Position numbers and translations under genes: made by a program. A model generated the notes under the pieces. The model was not told the origin of the DNA. It searched no databases and saw only the letters and a program-made list of their open reading frames with translations. This document shows, in pieces, positions 43,252 through 53,635 of a stretch of DNA of 64,000 nt. Source of the DNA: Kitagawia praeruptora. Lineage: Eukaryota; Streptophyta; Magnoliopsida; Apiales; Apiaceae. The stretch spans positions 85,518,001 through 85,582,000 of the forward strand of contig CM075345.1 in NCBI GenBank assembly GCA_037693485.1, given 5' to 3'. Each line of letters begins with the position of its first letter. The first letter of the stretch is position 1.

Positions 43252-46200
43252 TCAACTCATAGTAGGGTCTTGGAGGTGAAGAATGCTCATTCCTTGCTCC
43301 ACTGTTTCTCCAAGCAGGTATGGCTTAAGTCTCTGCCCGTTCACCTTGAATATATCCGACCCTTCTCTAAAAATCTCACAAACCCCATTAGGATAGACCT
43401 TCACAATCTCAAAAGGTCCGGACCATCTTGATTTAAGCTTTCCAGGAAATAAACGGAGCCTTGAATTAAACAATAAAACATGTTGCCCAACCTCAAATTC
43501 CTTCTTCTGAATGTGCTTGTCATGCCACAATTTGGTCTTCTCCTTGTAGATACTAGCATTTTCATAAGATTGGAGCCTAATCTCCTCAAGCTCTCCAAGT
43601 TGAAGTAAACGCTTCTCTCCCGCAGATTTAAGATTAAAATTCAACTCTCTTGTCGCCCAAAATGCCTTATGCTGAAGTTCCACCGTCAAATGACATGGCT
43701 TCCCAAAGATCAACCTATATGGAGACATTCCAATAGGTGTTTTAAACGCCGTCCTATATGCCCAGAGTGCATCATCAAGCTTTGTTGACCAATCCTTTCT
43801 CGACATTGCCACTGTCTTCTCCAAAATTGACTTTAGCTCACGATTCGAAATCTCAACTTGTCCACTTGTTTGCGGATGATAAGGAGTTGCCACCTTTTGT
43901 GTCACACCATACTTTTTCAAGAGATCAGCCACCTGTTTATTGCAAAAATGTGCACCTCCATCATTGATAATAGCCCTTGGCACTCCAAATCTAGTGAACA
44001 CATGCTTCTTTAGGAATTTCTTCACCACTCTAGCATCATTAGTAGGAGATGCAATAGCTTCAACCCATTTAGAGACATAATCAACTCCTACCAAAATATA
44101 CTGGTTCCCATAAGAAGATGGAAATGGACCCATGAAGTCCATCCCCCACACATCGAAAATCTCCACCTCAAGAATAGATTGTAAAGGCATCTCGTTCCTC
44201 CTCAAAATATTTCCAACTCGTTGACATCTATCACACTTTGCCATAAAGTCTCTAGCATCCTGATGCATGGTTGGCCAATAGAATCCTGACTGCAAAACTT
44301 TCGCCACTGTCTTCATACTACTGTTATGACCTCCACACTCCAGAGAATGACAATGCCTGAAAATATGAGGAACTTCATCATGAGGTACGCATCTACGAAA
44401 CATTCCATCAGCACATTCCTTATACAGTAGCGGTTCCTCCCAATAGTAGTGCTTCACATCATAAAAGAATTTCTTCTTTTGGTTATAAGATAGATCATCC
44501 GGCACAACTCCTCCCACAATGTAATTCACAAAATCTGCATACCATGGTGTAGACAAGGACACACCTAGAAGCTGCTCTTCCGGAAATTTATCATTGATAG
44601 GTTTTTCACCTCCTACCTCTCCATCTCCTTGATCCAACCTAGATAAATGATCAGCTACCAAATTCTCGGACCCCTTCTTATCTCGAATCTCAAGATCAAA
44701 TTCCTGGAGTAAGAGAATCCAACGAACTAGACGAGGCTTGGCATCCTTCTTTGTCATCAAGAAACGAATTGCAGCATGATCTGAATAGACAATCACCTTA
44801 GACCCAACAAGATAGGATCTAAATTTATCAAGTGCAAACACCACTGCAAGTAGCTCTTTCTCCGTAGTTGAATAGTTGATTTGTGCATCATCAAGAGTCT
44901 TGCTTGCATAAGCTATCACATGCATACGCTTATCCTTCTTTTGCCCAAGAACAACACCCACAGCATAGTCACTAGCATCACACATAAGTTCAAATGGCAA
45001 GCTCCAATCGGGAGATGTAACTATGGGTGCAGAAGTAAGTTCCTTCTTCAGCTTGTTAAACGCAACAAGACAACTTTCATCAAAGTCAAAAACACGATCC
45101 TTTTCAAGAAGATTACAGAGAGGCCGAGCTAACTTGGAGAAATCCTTGATGAACCGTCGATAAAAACCAGCATGACCAAGGAAACTTCGAATTCCTTTCA
45201 CAGATGAAGGTGGTGGCAATTTTTCAATAACTTCAATTTTTGCTCTATCGACCTCAATGCCTTTATTAGAGATTTTATGCCCAAGCACAATACCTTCCTT
45301 CACCATAAAGTGACATTTTTCCCAATTAAGAACAAGATTAGTTTCAGTACATCTCTGCAACACCTTCGACAAACTGGCTAAACATGATTCAAAGGAAGAA
45401 CCATAAACTGTGAAGTCATCCATGAAGACCTCCATGTCTTTCCCTATAAAATCTGAGAATATGTGGTTCATGAGCCGTTGAAACGTCGAAGGACCATTAC
45501 ACAAACCAAAAGGAAGCCTCCGATAAGCAAAAGTACCATAAGGACAAGTAAAGGTGGTCTTCTCCTGATCTTCGGGTGCAATAGGAATCTGAAAGTAGCC
45601 CGAGAAACCATCCAGAAAGTTGTAATACTCATTACCCGCCAACCTTTCGAGCATTTGATCAATGAATGGGAGGGGAAAGTGATCTTTGCGAGTAGCGTTA
45701 TTCAACTTCCTGTAATCAATGCAAACTCTCCAACCTGTTACTGTTCTCATGGGAATTAATTCATTCTTCTCATTGTGAACAACAGTCATCCCACCTTTCT
45801 TAGGCACAACATGAATAGGACTAACCCACTTACTGTGTGGAACCGAATATATGATACCAGCGTCAAGCAACTTAGTGATTTCTTTCTTCACCACCTCTTG
45901 CAAATTTGGATTCAATCTTCTTTGTCCCTCAATCACAGGCTTATGATCATCTTCTAAGGCAATTCTATGCATGCAAAGAGCAGGGCTAATTCCCTTGATA
46001 TCTTGAATTGTCCAACCAATAGCTGATTTATATTGCCGAAGAACATGTAATAATTTTTCCAGCTCATCATCACTGAGTAACGCAGAAACTACCACAGGAT
46101 ATGTATCATTAGGACCAAGAAAGGCATACCTCAAATTAGCAGGTAGAGGTTTAAGTTCCACCTGTGGTGCCTCTGAAAGCGTAAAAACCATCTCAACTTC

Positions 46201-46920
46201 TGTGTCTCGAACAACAAGTGCTTCTTCTTCTACTACATCATCTAATACCCTTTCTGCTCCCATGAAGTGTTCATTTTCTAGCTGCACAATTTCATCAACT
46301 CTGTCAACAGTAAAACAAGTTGCTCCAAAAGGAGGCATCTTCATTGCTTTGTTTAGATCAAATTCCACTTTGTCCTCGCCAACATTCAATGTAAATTTTC
46401 CAGCTTTAACATCGATTGTAGTGCCAGCAGTAGCCAAGAATGGCCTTCCCAAGATAATGGGTATCTCGACATCTTCATCCATCTCTAACACCACAAAATC
46501 ACAAGGTATGACAAATTTGTCCACTTTGACAACCACATCTTCAACGACCCCCAACGGATATTTCACAGAACGATCCGCTAACTGAAGTGAAATCCGTGTC
46601 TTTTTAAGATCTCCAAGACCAAGTCGTTTGCAGATTGAATATGGCATCAAACTCACACTAGCCCCTAAATCACACAAGGCTTTCATGTTCTCCATCTTCC
46701 CAATAGTGCAAGGCAAAGAAAAGCTTCCCGGATCTTTCAATTTCTGAGGAATGGCCTTTTGGATGACTGCACTGCATTCAGCATTGAGAGTAATGGTTTC
46801 TGCATCCTCAAGTTTCCTCTTCTTTGTCAACATCTCCTTAAGAAATTTAGCATAGAGTGGCATTTGATTCAAAGCTTCAGCCAAAGGAATATTGACATGC
46901 AACTGTCGGAACATAGTCAA
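43252..46920 (-). CDS. pol: Athila B pol (1222 aa), intact protease-RT-RNase H-integrase
   Basis: One uninterrupted frame, first ATG at 46920; the same frame is open back to a TAA at 47050-47052. Protease CDLGASVSLMP near residue 90; RT with WRVCIDYRKLNNATRKDHF and catalytic FMDD (antisense near 45420); RNase H with CDASDYAVGVVLGQ, TTEKELLAVV, YSDHAAIRFL and VADHLSRL; integrase zinc domain (HCHSLECGGH, CDRC), DVWGMDFMGPF, INDGGAHFCN and HPQTSGQVEISNRE for the catalytic D-D-E. No chromodomain. The conserved Q-rich gag/protease linker lies upstream of the first ATG, so the native protein is probably a gag-pol product broken by the upstream stop. Confidence 0.92.
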   Translation of the reverse strand: MTMFRQLHVNIPLAEALNQMPLYAKFLKEMLTKKRKLEDAETITLNAECSAVIQKAIPQKLKDPGSFSLPCTIGKMENMKALCDLGASVSLMPYSICKRLGLGDLKKTRISLQLADRSVKYPLGVVEDVVVKVDKFVIPCDFVVLEMDEDVEIPIILGRPFLATAGTTIDVKAGKFTLNVGEDKVEFDLNKAMKMPPFGATCFTVDRVDEIVQLENEHFMGAERVLDDVVEEEALVVRDTEVEMVFTLSEAPQVELKPLPANLRYAFLGPNDTYPVVVSALLSDDELEKLLHVLRQYKSAIGWTIQDIKGISPALCMHRIALEDDHKPVIEGQRRLNPNLQEVVKKEITKLLDAGIIYSVPHSKWVSPIHVVPKKGGMTVVHNEKNELIPMRTVTGWRVCIDYRKLNNATRKDHFPLPFIDQMLERLAGNEYYNFLDGFSGYFQIPIAPEDQEKTTFTCPYGTFAYRRLPFGLCNGPSTFQRLMNHIFSDFIGKDMEVFMDDFTVYGSSFESCLASLSKVLQRCTETNLVLNWEKCHFMVKEGIVLGHKISNKGIEVDRAKIEVIEKLPPPSSVKGIRSFLGHAGFYRRFIKDFSKLARPLCNLLEKDRVFDFDESCLVAFNKLKKELTSAPIVTSPDWSLPFELMCDASDYAVGVVLGQKKDKRMHVIAYASKTLDDAQINYSTTEKELLAVVFALDKFRSYLVGSKVIVYSDHAAIRFLMTKKDAKPRLVRWILLLQEFDLEIRDKKGSENLVADHLSRLDQGDGEVGGEKPINDKFPEEQLLGVSLSTPWYADFVNYIVGGVVPDDLSYNQKKKFFYDVKHYYWEEPLLYKECADGMFRRCVPHDEVPHIFRHCHSLECGGHNSSMKTVAKVLQSGFYWPTMHQDARDFMAKCDRCQRVGNILRRNEMPLQSILEVEIFDVWGMDFMGPFPSSYGNQYILVGVDYVSKWVEAIASPTNDARVVKKFLKKHVFTRFGVPRAIINDGGAHFCNKQVADLLKKYGVTQKVATPYHPQTSGQVEISNRELKSILEKTVAMSRKDWSTKLDDALWAYRTAFKTPIGMSPYRLIFGKPCHLTVELQHKAFWATRELNFNLKSAGEKRLLQLGELEEIRLQSYENASIYKEKTKLWHDKHIQKKEFEVGQHVLLFNSRLRLFPGKLKSRWSGPFEIVKVYPNGVCEIFREGSDIFKVNGQRLKPYLLGETVEQGMSILHLQDPTMS

Positions 46921-47052
46921 GAACTTCTCGTACTGCTTCTCTAACTGCCTGTTGTGAAGTCTCTGTGGAAATGGAATAGGAGGAACATAAGGTGGTGGAG
47001 GAACATACGGCTTTTCTAGTTCTTCTTCCTTCTTCTCTTCATCTACTTTCTC

Positions 47053-48291
47053 TTACTTTTCTGCATCGATCTCGACTATCTCACTTTCTTTTTCAGCATC
47101 CTTCTCTTTAGGCTCAAGAACCTCAACCTCGGGCAACTCTTTTCCACTCCTCAAAGTAATTGCTTTGCATTGCTCTTTACCAGTCTGGTCGGGTTGACTA
47201 GGAAGTGATCCTTGCTCACGAACACCCATCTTGGAGGCAATCTGTCCAATCTGTGTTTCTAGCATCTTTTGAGATGATGTCATCTGCTCTATTCTTGATT
47301 CTATATTAGCCAATGCCCCAGAAGTTCCTTGCATAATCTTATTTAGTGCAACCTCCCAATCAGCTGGTTCTTTCTTCGGAGGAGGTTGATACTGCTGCTG
47401 TGCTTGATACGGTGGTCGTGACTGAAAACCAGGAGGTTGATTCTGCCTTGGAAATGAATAAGAAGGATTAGCCGCATGATTATTACTGTAAGAAAGATTG
47501 TTGTTTGGCCTTTGATTCGGATTGTAATAGGAGTTATTCTGAACAGGCCACGGCTGTCTTCCCTGAATAAAAGATGCTTCTTCTGGAAATTGTTGCACAT
47601 AAGAGTTCTGACTAGCACCATAATCATTATACCCCTCCATAGGTGAAGAAATAGCATTCACATTTGCTCTTTGTCCTCGCACCTCCTGAGTTAGAGTATC
47701 CAATTTTTGAGCCAGCATGTTGATCATCTCAGATTCTTGTGCTGCTTTAGCTGAGCTCGTCCCACTAGGTGCCCATGAATAATTATTAGATGCCAATTCC
47801 TCAAGGAGTGCTTTAGCCTGTGTAGTTGGTGCCTTCTTGAAATTTCCACCAGCAGCCACATCCAAACTCAAACGAATATCTGCATTCATGGCCCCATAAA
47901 AAGTACTGATGATCTGCCAATCTTCCAAGCCATGATGTGGACACTTCCTCAACAGTGCCTTGAATCTCTCCCATGCCTGATATAGACCTTCACCCGGTTG
48001 TGCTTTGAAACTCATAATCATAGTCCTCAATTGTTGCGTCTTGTCAGATGGATAATATTTGGACAAGAATGCAGTAGAAAGACTGTCCCATGTAGCAATC
48101 GCAGTGTTTGGAAGTTGCTGAAACCATTCCAAAGCTCTTCCCTTAATTGAGTAGGGAAACATATGGAGACGAATCTGATCACTCGTAACACCATTGATTC
48201 TGAATGAGCCACACATCTGCACGAAACGCTCTAGATGTCTGTGTGGGTCCTCTAATTCAATATCTCCTTCAAAAGCTTGATTGTTGATCAT
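47053..48291 (-). CDS. gag: Athila B gag, main part (412 aa)
   Basis: The gag domain begins about residue 12 with ELEDPHRHLERFVQMC; blocks RLHMFPYSIKGRALEWF and LLRKCPHHGLEDWQ are typical of Athila gag. Then Q/N/P-rich sequence and a charged C-terminus. No CCHC knuckle is present, unlike Athila A. The frame is preceded in phase by a TAG (48292-48294) and an 88-codon N-terminal piece, and ends at TAA (47050-47052), after which the frame stays open into pol. Confidence 0.87.
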   Translation of the reverse strand: MINNQAFEGDIELEDPHRHLERFVQMCGSFRINGVTSDQIRLHMFPYSIKGRALEWFQQLPNTAIATWDSLSTAFLSKYYPSDKTQQLRTMIMSFKAQPGEGLYQAWERFKALLRKCPHHGLEDWQIISTFYGAMNADIRLSLDVAAGGNFKKAPTTQAKALLEELASNNYSWAPSGTSSAKAAQESEMINMLAQKLDTLTQEVRGQRANVNAISSPMEGYNDYGASQNSYVQQFPEEASFIQGRQPWPVQNNSYYNPNQRPNNNLSYSNNHAANPSYSFPRQNQPPGFQSRPPYQAQQQYQPPPKKEPADWEVALNKIMQGTSGALANIESRIEQMTSSQKMLETQIGQIASKMGVREQGSLPSQPDQTGKEQCKAITLRSGKELPEVEVLEPKEKDAEKESEIVEIDAEK

Positions 48292-48558
48292 CTAAATTAA
48301 ACTCGGGTTAATGTTGAATTGGGTTGCACCAATCTCTGGAGTTTTGTACATGCAATTGGCAGGATTAGGTGTCTCATGGTCCCAAATAGAAGTCTGATCA
48401 ACATTAACATTTGCATTAACATTTGCATTAACATTTGCAGCGTCCGTCATCTTAGCTTTCTCTTTTCTTATCTTTCTCAAGGTACGCTCAATTTCAGGGT
48501 CAAATTCCAATTTTCTAACGCAAGATGAACGTAGCATACACCTGAAAATCACCAACAA
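48292..48558 (-). pseudogene. gag: Athila B gag N-terminal piece (88 aa)
   Basis: In phase with the main gag frame and separated from it by one TAG. Contains LEFDPEIERTLRKIRKEKAK, a typical Athila gag N-terminus, and a short NVNANVNANVNV repeat. In the alignment with Athila A the stop falls where A has glutamine, so CAG to TAG is a simple explanation. Confidence 0.75.
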
Positions 48559-48627
48559 AACAACTTATGGAACCAATTAAAATCTAAACAATAAGAAACA
48601 ATTAACCTAAACTCAACTATACTGCCT

Positions 48628-48645
48628 TCCCCGGCAGCGGCGCCA
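48628..48645 (-). promoter_or_regulatory. Athila B primer binding site
   Basis: Minus strand TGGCGCCGCTGCCGGGGA, identical to the site in Athila A, three bases from the LTR. Confidence 0.8.
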
Positions 48646-48648
48646 ATT

Positions 48649-49894
48649 TGTTAGTAGTATTTTTGTGTGTTCGTTCTCAGGGAAGGACTAAATTTAATAC
48701 AAAGTTCAGGTTTCTTATCTCTTTTCGTCTAGAAGTGTGTGAGAAGAATTTTGGGTTTGTGTATTAACTAAATTAATTAAAAACTAATTATAAGCACTAA
48801 GAATTGATTTTAAACTGAGATTCAAATATATGGGAAAACAATCTAAGAACTGGGGTTCTTCACTTGGTCTCAATACATGCTCAATATTAATGTGATATCT
48901 GTGTTCCTACCTTGCTGAAAACAATTCTTCTAAAGTTATACTGTACCCTCCCAGGTTACAATATAGTGCCTACAGCTACACCCTAATTGTCACTCTCGTG
49001 ATACAATCAAAGTATATCTATAAACTGTTAAGTGCCAAGAATTATATGTCTCACAATTCTCCTATTAATCTCCCAATCTAATATTCAAATTATGTCTGTT
49101 AAATCATGTACTAAGATTGCAACTTCTCTCCCAAGCTTATTACAATCCCTAGAATACAATCAAAAGTTAGCTACTCTTCTAATTGTGTTAAGATCTCATT
49201 AACAGATCAGCAAAGCAGAAAATCACATAATCAAACATGCATGAATACCAAGGAATACTACCCAATCCTCAGATTAGAGAATTAGTTACGCATATTTAAT
49301 AAAGAAAACATAATAATAATGATAATGAATGAATACATAATATTAAAGAAAGAATTGAAGATCGAAAGTACCTTGATACGATTAAAAGCTATGAATTGTT
49401 ATGATTTACAATGGTAGGATGTGTTTAAATAGGCTCTACAAATCTTGCCTAGCAAGAAATTGCCTTCTATTACAATTAGGATTTAAAGAAGGTACCCAAA
49501 ACTGCCCAGAATACAATTAGAATTAGAAAAAGGGCAAAATAGTAAATTCCAAGCCTTCTTTAATAAGAACACGTGCGCGATTTAATTCAGAATATTTCTT
49601 GCACTTGTTTCCTATCCCAGGTTGTAGAAAATCTCTCAAGCTTCGCGTGGGCAGTAAGATCGCTGAAAACGGACTTCTAGAACTCCAGATATGGCCAAAG
49701 CAGTATAAGCTGCGCAGCCTTCCCGGAAAATCCGAATTTTAATCAATTAAATCTCCAAAAACGACAAAAGCTTAGATATTCTTGGAAACCTGCACAACTA
49801 CACAAAACACATCAAAACTACACAAACTTGAGTCCAAAACAATCAATTTAAGCCGATATAGAATGTTCCAAGTGGATATAAAATCCACTTATCA
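48649..49894 (-). repeat. Athila B 5' LTR
   Basis: 1246 bp, adjacent to the PBS. On the minus strand a TATTTAAACA box lies at 49422-49431, a plausible TATA element. Confidence 0.92.
49422..49431 (-). promoter_or_regulatory. Athila B LTR TATA-like box
   Basis: TATTTAAACA on the minus strand, within the 5' LTR; the same motif is in the 3' LTR at 38991-39000. Inferred from sequence only. Confidence 0.45.
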
Positions 49895-49899
49895 ACCGA

Positions 49900-50398
49900 C
49901 AGTTGACCAGGCGCGTGAGACACACGCTCTTGCGCGTGGAAAGCTGCGCGTGAACTCCACGCGCCTTACACAATCGCGCAGTTCTTGTTTTGCTATCATC
50001 AGCCGACATATTAGTTTTCAAATCGGACAAACACATAGCAACGACATCAGTACAGCACCAGACTGTGTCAGCGTCAACCTCAACGTTTTCCGTGCAATCA
50101 ATCAAATCGATATTTATACACATAATTCAATCAGATGTAATTTTATTATTACGAATTTAATTCAAACAATTTTAAAAATTCATAATAAATAATCTATACA
50201 TCAGAAAATTATGAAAAAAATATCTAGACGATCCACAACAATTGTAGAACACTGATCTGTGTCCAAATATCATAGAAAAATTTATTTCGAATTAATTCAC
50301 AATTAAATCAAAATAAGCTTGTAAAATCCGTAACTAATTCATACATCATGATTAAATTATGAAAATTTATAGATAACTCTATAGGCATACAACCTACA
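49900..50398 (-). other. copia 5' leader
   Basis: Non-coding sequence next to the copia PBS, with several GCGCGTG/CACGCGC words at about 49911-49965. No ORF recognised. Confidence 0.55.
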
Positions 50399-50410
50399 GC
50401 TCTGATACCA
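50399..50410 (-). promoter_or_regulatory. copia primer binding site
   Basis: Minus strand TGGTATCAGAGC, one base from the LTR; matches the initiator-Met tRNA 3' end, standard for plant copia elements. Confidence 0.85.
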
Positions 50411-50411
50411 T

Positions 50412-52101
50412 TGAAGGAATGATATGCATACACAGAAGCATAAAACATAATTTCATACATATATATCGCATATATAACGCATAAAATTAATCGATAAAGA
50501 TGTGAGATCGTTTCTAACCTTTATAAGCGATCCAAGGATGATGAATATGGCCCCTTAGCAGTTGCTCCTCAATGTGTGAAGCACTCCACAAGTATCCACC
50601 AAGAGAGAGATGTGATTGAGGGAGGAAGAGAGGGGTTGAGAGAATTAGGGTTGCCTCTCTAAAACTTACGTAAAAGGGCGTAGAGGCTAATATGGTTATA
50701 ACATTGTATTTATAGGCAAAATCTCAGCTGATATTTTTCCTATAAAATAATATTATTATTTACCCCACAAATCAATTAATCTGATTAATCAATTTAATTA
50801 TGATCAAAAACTCTTTTAATCATTAAATTTCTTAAACACTTTAGAAAATAATTCTCTCACTTGATTTAATTTCTTAAATTAAATCCTTAATTAATAATAT
50901 TAAGAACTCTTCTTAATTAATTTATAATCAATTAAATCTTATTTAATCAATTATAAAATTGCTAATAAATTATTTATTTCACAAATAAATAATTAATAGC
51001 CATTATTAATTAATTCCTCCATCAATAAATCAGTCTCTTTTATTGTGTGACCCTGTAGGTTCAATATTAAGCCGGTAGTAGAAATAAACAACAATAAAAC
51101 TATTTTATTATTATTTATATGAATTCTTCTAATTCATTAAATATAATTAATTAAATAATTAATCATATTTATTCTACATCGTGAGGGATACTTCTCAGCA
51201 TATCGCGACTATCCGGATAATATAAATTCACTGCTTAGAATACCTAGAACCTAGTCAGTGAATAGTTACCGTACAATTTAATTCCTTCCACCTTACAATA
51301 TCCCGATTAAATACAAGACATGGACGTCGTGTCAAGCCTATCAAATTTAATCATATGATTCCTTATTAATAATGCGTAGTTCATATTAATGCAAATTAGA
51401 AACTCCTTTCTAATTTCATTTACTCTGGCCAGAGATTCCTGAACTAGCATAATAAGAATAGCATAGGATATTCCATTCCTTTATTGGAATGGGTAGATCC
51501 TTTATTGACCGTTAACTATCTCCATACACAAATCCCTATGCCCAGAATAGACCTAATGGGTGTCCTTGAGACTAAGGACTAAACCAAAGCATAGTTCATT
51601 ATATACAAGATTACTCTAACGATCTCAAGTCTAAGCACACTTGTACAACTATCATTAGTGAACAACTATCGACACGTGAGTAAACTCCATTAGTTGCTCC
51701 ACTAATCGAGTCATGTTCAGTGAACTTATTCCCTAATAAGCACCTACATACTAGCTATAGTGTCACCACACAAATGCCTATGAGAACAGACATCCTTCCT
51801 AGGAAGCTAGCATAGTATGTACTGATCTTTACGGATTAACTAACTTCAAATTAGTTATCCTACGATCAGGAACAATTTAAGTCTAGTGTTATCATCTTCT
51901 AGATCTCATTATTATAATCTCATTATAATTCTAGAAGCTTTACTCTAAACTATGGAACATCTGATTTAATACACTTTAAATAGATAAAGCCCGTATAAAG
52001 ACAAATATGTCTTTCACTAATAATCATAAAACCTACTAAGATTACAAGAAAGTTTATCCTAACTCATCATCTATGATTGGATTTAGGACACTTCTCTTTC
52101 A
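50412..52101 (-). repeat. copia 5' LTR
   Basis: 1690 bp. Minus-strand TATA box TATAAATAC at 50706-50714 (context GCCTATAAATACAATG). Has 57 bp (51623-51679) missing from the other LTR. Confidence 0.87.
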
Positions 52102-52106
52102 GGGTA

Positions 52107-52312
52107 TCCCAAATACTGGATAAGGGATACTCCACTGACAAATGGGTATCCCATATGTTGGACACTCCACTGATATTTGGGTATTTCATATAAAAGTGGA
52201 TACTCCACAGACAGTTGGGTATCCCATGGGTTAAAATTGGCCAAAATAAAATGGTTATTTTTGTGTATTTTGTATAAAAAAGGGTGAAAGTTGGCCTTCA
52301 CCCAATTTTGGT
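52107..52312. repeat. Right half of the foldback repeat with minisatellite core
   Basis: Continues the split unit with tcccaaatactgg, then three more diverged units of about 38 bp (starting near 52128, 52164 and 52200) and an arm (52228-52312) complementary to 2299-2393. Confidence 0.55.
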
Positions 52313-52689
52313 TTGGTCTTTTGATTTGGTCACTATACTACCAAACTAATCTCAACCGTCAAATTTAATATTTTTAAAAACAGACGACCAAGATTATATC
52401 ACATTAAAAAAAATTATAAATCTAAAAAGGATATAATTAAAAAATTTGTATTAGAATTGAATTTTAAAAATAAAGTTATAATATAAAAAGGATATAATTA
52501 AAAATGATACAATAAAATTTTATTTTTTTATATTAATATTAAAAAAATGTTCATATTTACTATTTGAGCTCTCTCAAATATTTCCCCCTTTAATGTTTTA
52601 TTTGCCCGCTCAGCCACCTCCTTAACCAAATTGTTTGTATTCCCCCCTTTTTCTATTATCATTCAGACAAATTAAATAAAAAAAATTAG
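52313..52689. other. AT-rich spacer, no gene seen
   Basis: Low-complexity A/T sequence with short direct repeats (aaaaggatataattaaaaa at about 52426 and 52486). Nothing recognisable. Confidence 0.55.
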
Positions 52690-52950
52690 AGCATCTCCAA
52701 GAGTCTCTTAAATCACTCTTAAATATATTGTAAAATAATAGCTCTTAGTGATTTAATGTGCATTCATCTCCAACAATGCTTCTTATATTGACTCCTCATT
52801 TCATTTTATATTATTAAAAGTAAGCTACATCCATAAAAGTATGAAAGCAAGTGGATATTTAGCAAAAAATAAAATAAAATGAAAGAAAGTGGATAAAGAG
52901 ATTGTTGTCTTATAAATTTAGAATATAATATTAGTTAAGAGTTGCTAGTA

Positions 52951-53599
52951 TAGTAAAACCTCTATAAATTAATAATATTGGGACCGGGATATTTTATTAA
53001 TTTAGCGAGATATTATTATATCGATAAATTAATAATTTATTAATTTAAAGAGGTTTTATGTATGATTTTAAAATTTCCAAATCCAATGTACTATTTACAA
53101 TGTATATTAGTTAGAAATGAAAAATAAAAAAAAAACAAGTTACAAGGCACATTCTATTAATGTACATTTACAAATTAATTGAATTTGAGAATGATTCACT
53201 ACTTTTGGAACCGATCACTCGGAAAGAATTATTGCAAGAGGCAACAACTCTTCACAACTTTTTGTTGAAATACGAGAAGACAATATATATGTCCCAACTC
53301 TTAAGTGCAATGAGAAGATTTAAAGATAAACACAATACAGATTTGAAGTTCAACAAAAAATAAGTGACTAAAGATTCATTTTTTACTAGACAATCTTAGA
53401 ATTTGGAATCTTTTAGAATTATTAATTTATAGTTTTGTTGGGACCAATATATACACACTGAGATTTCAAAAAAATTATTATATTATTATTTTATCGATTG
53501 GGGTTCAATTTTGTACTAGTCCCAAGTTGGGACTGGACAAATTATTAATTTTATCGAGGTTATTAATTTATCGAGTATTAATTTATAGAGGTTTTAGTG
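52951..53599. mobile_element. Emigrant/Lemi1-like (pogo, Tc1/mariner) deletion derivative
   Basis: Terminal inverted repeats TAGTAAAACCTCTATAAATT (left) and the complement of CACTAAAACCTCTATAAATT (right), flanked by TA on both sides (52949-52950, 53600-53601). These termini match the plant Emigrant family from memory. 649 bp long. It keeps a short plus-strand open frame (53160-53363) with LHNFLLKYEKTIYMSQLLSA, resembling the C-terminal tail of plant pogo-like transposases, so it is a deletion product of a larger transposon and cannot encode transposase. Confidence 0.6.
53160..53363 (+). pseudogene. Remnant of pogo-like transposase C-terminus (67 aa)
   Basis: The open frame lies inside the Emigrant-like element. 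ATTLHNFLLKYEKTIYMSQL, then MRRFKDKH, looks like the C-terminal helical tail of plant pogo/Tigger-type transposases. No DDE catalytic domain is present. Identification by motif memory only. Confidence 0.4.
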
Positions 53600-53635
53600 T
53601 AGCTCTTAAAATTGAGGAGAGAGAATAGAATTTTA

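Larger units (their letters stand above)
38218..49894 (-). mobile_element. Athila-type Ty3/gypsy element B (minus strand)
   Basis: Two 1246-bp LTRs: 38218-39463 and 48649-49894, plus strand TGTTAG to TTATCA. Target duplication ACCGA at 38213-38217 and 49895-49899. PBS at 48628-48645 and PPT at 39464-39477, minus strand. Order on the minus strand: gag, pol (protease, RT, RNase H, integrase), third ORF, long 3' region. About nine substitutions between LTRs by eye (0.7%). Length 11.68 kb. Two in-frame stops lie in gag and between gag and pol; pol and the third ORF are open. Confidence 0.93.
2456..52101 (-). mobile_element. Ty1/copia element (outermost of the nested stack), decayed
   Basis: Both LTRs are present, TGAAGG to CTTTCA on the plus strand: 2456-4074 (3' LTR in element sense) and 50412-52101 (5' LTR). 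The same 5 bp GGGTA lies just outside each end (2451-2455 and 52102-52106). The PBS matching initiator-Met tRNA is at 50399-50410 and a polypurine tract at 4075-4086, both on the minus strand. Internal sequence is 4075-6742, 36195-38217 and 49900-50411; the rest is two nested insertions with their own target duplications. Without them the element is about 8.5 kb. Broken copia RT and RNase H pieces near the PPT assign it to Ty1/copia. It cannot move on its own. Confidence 0.85.
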
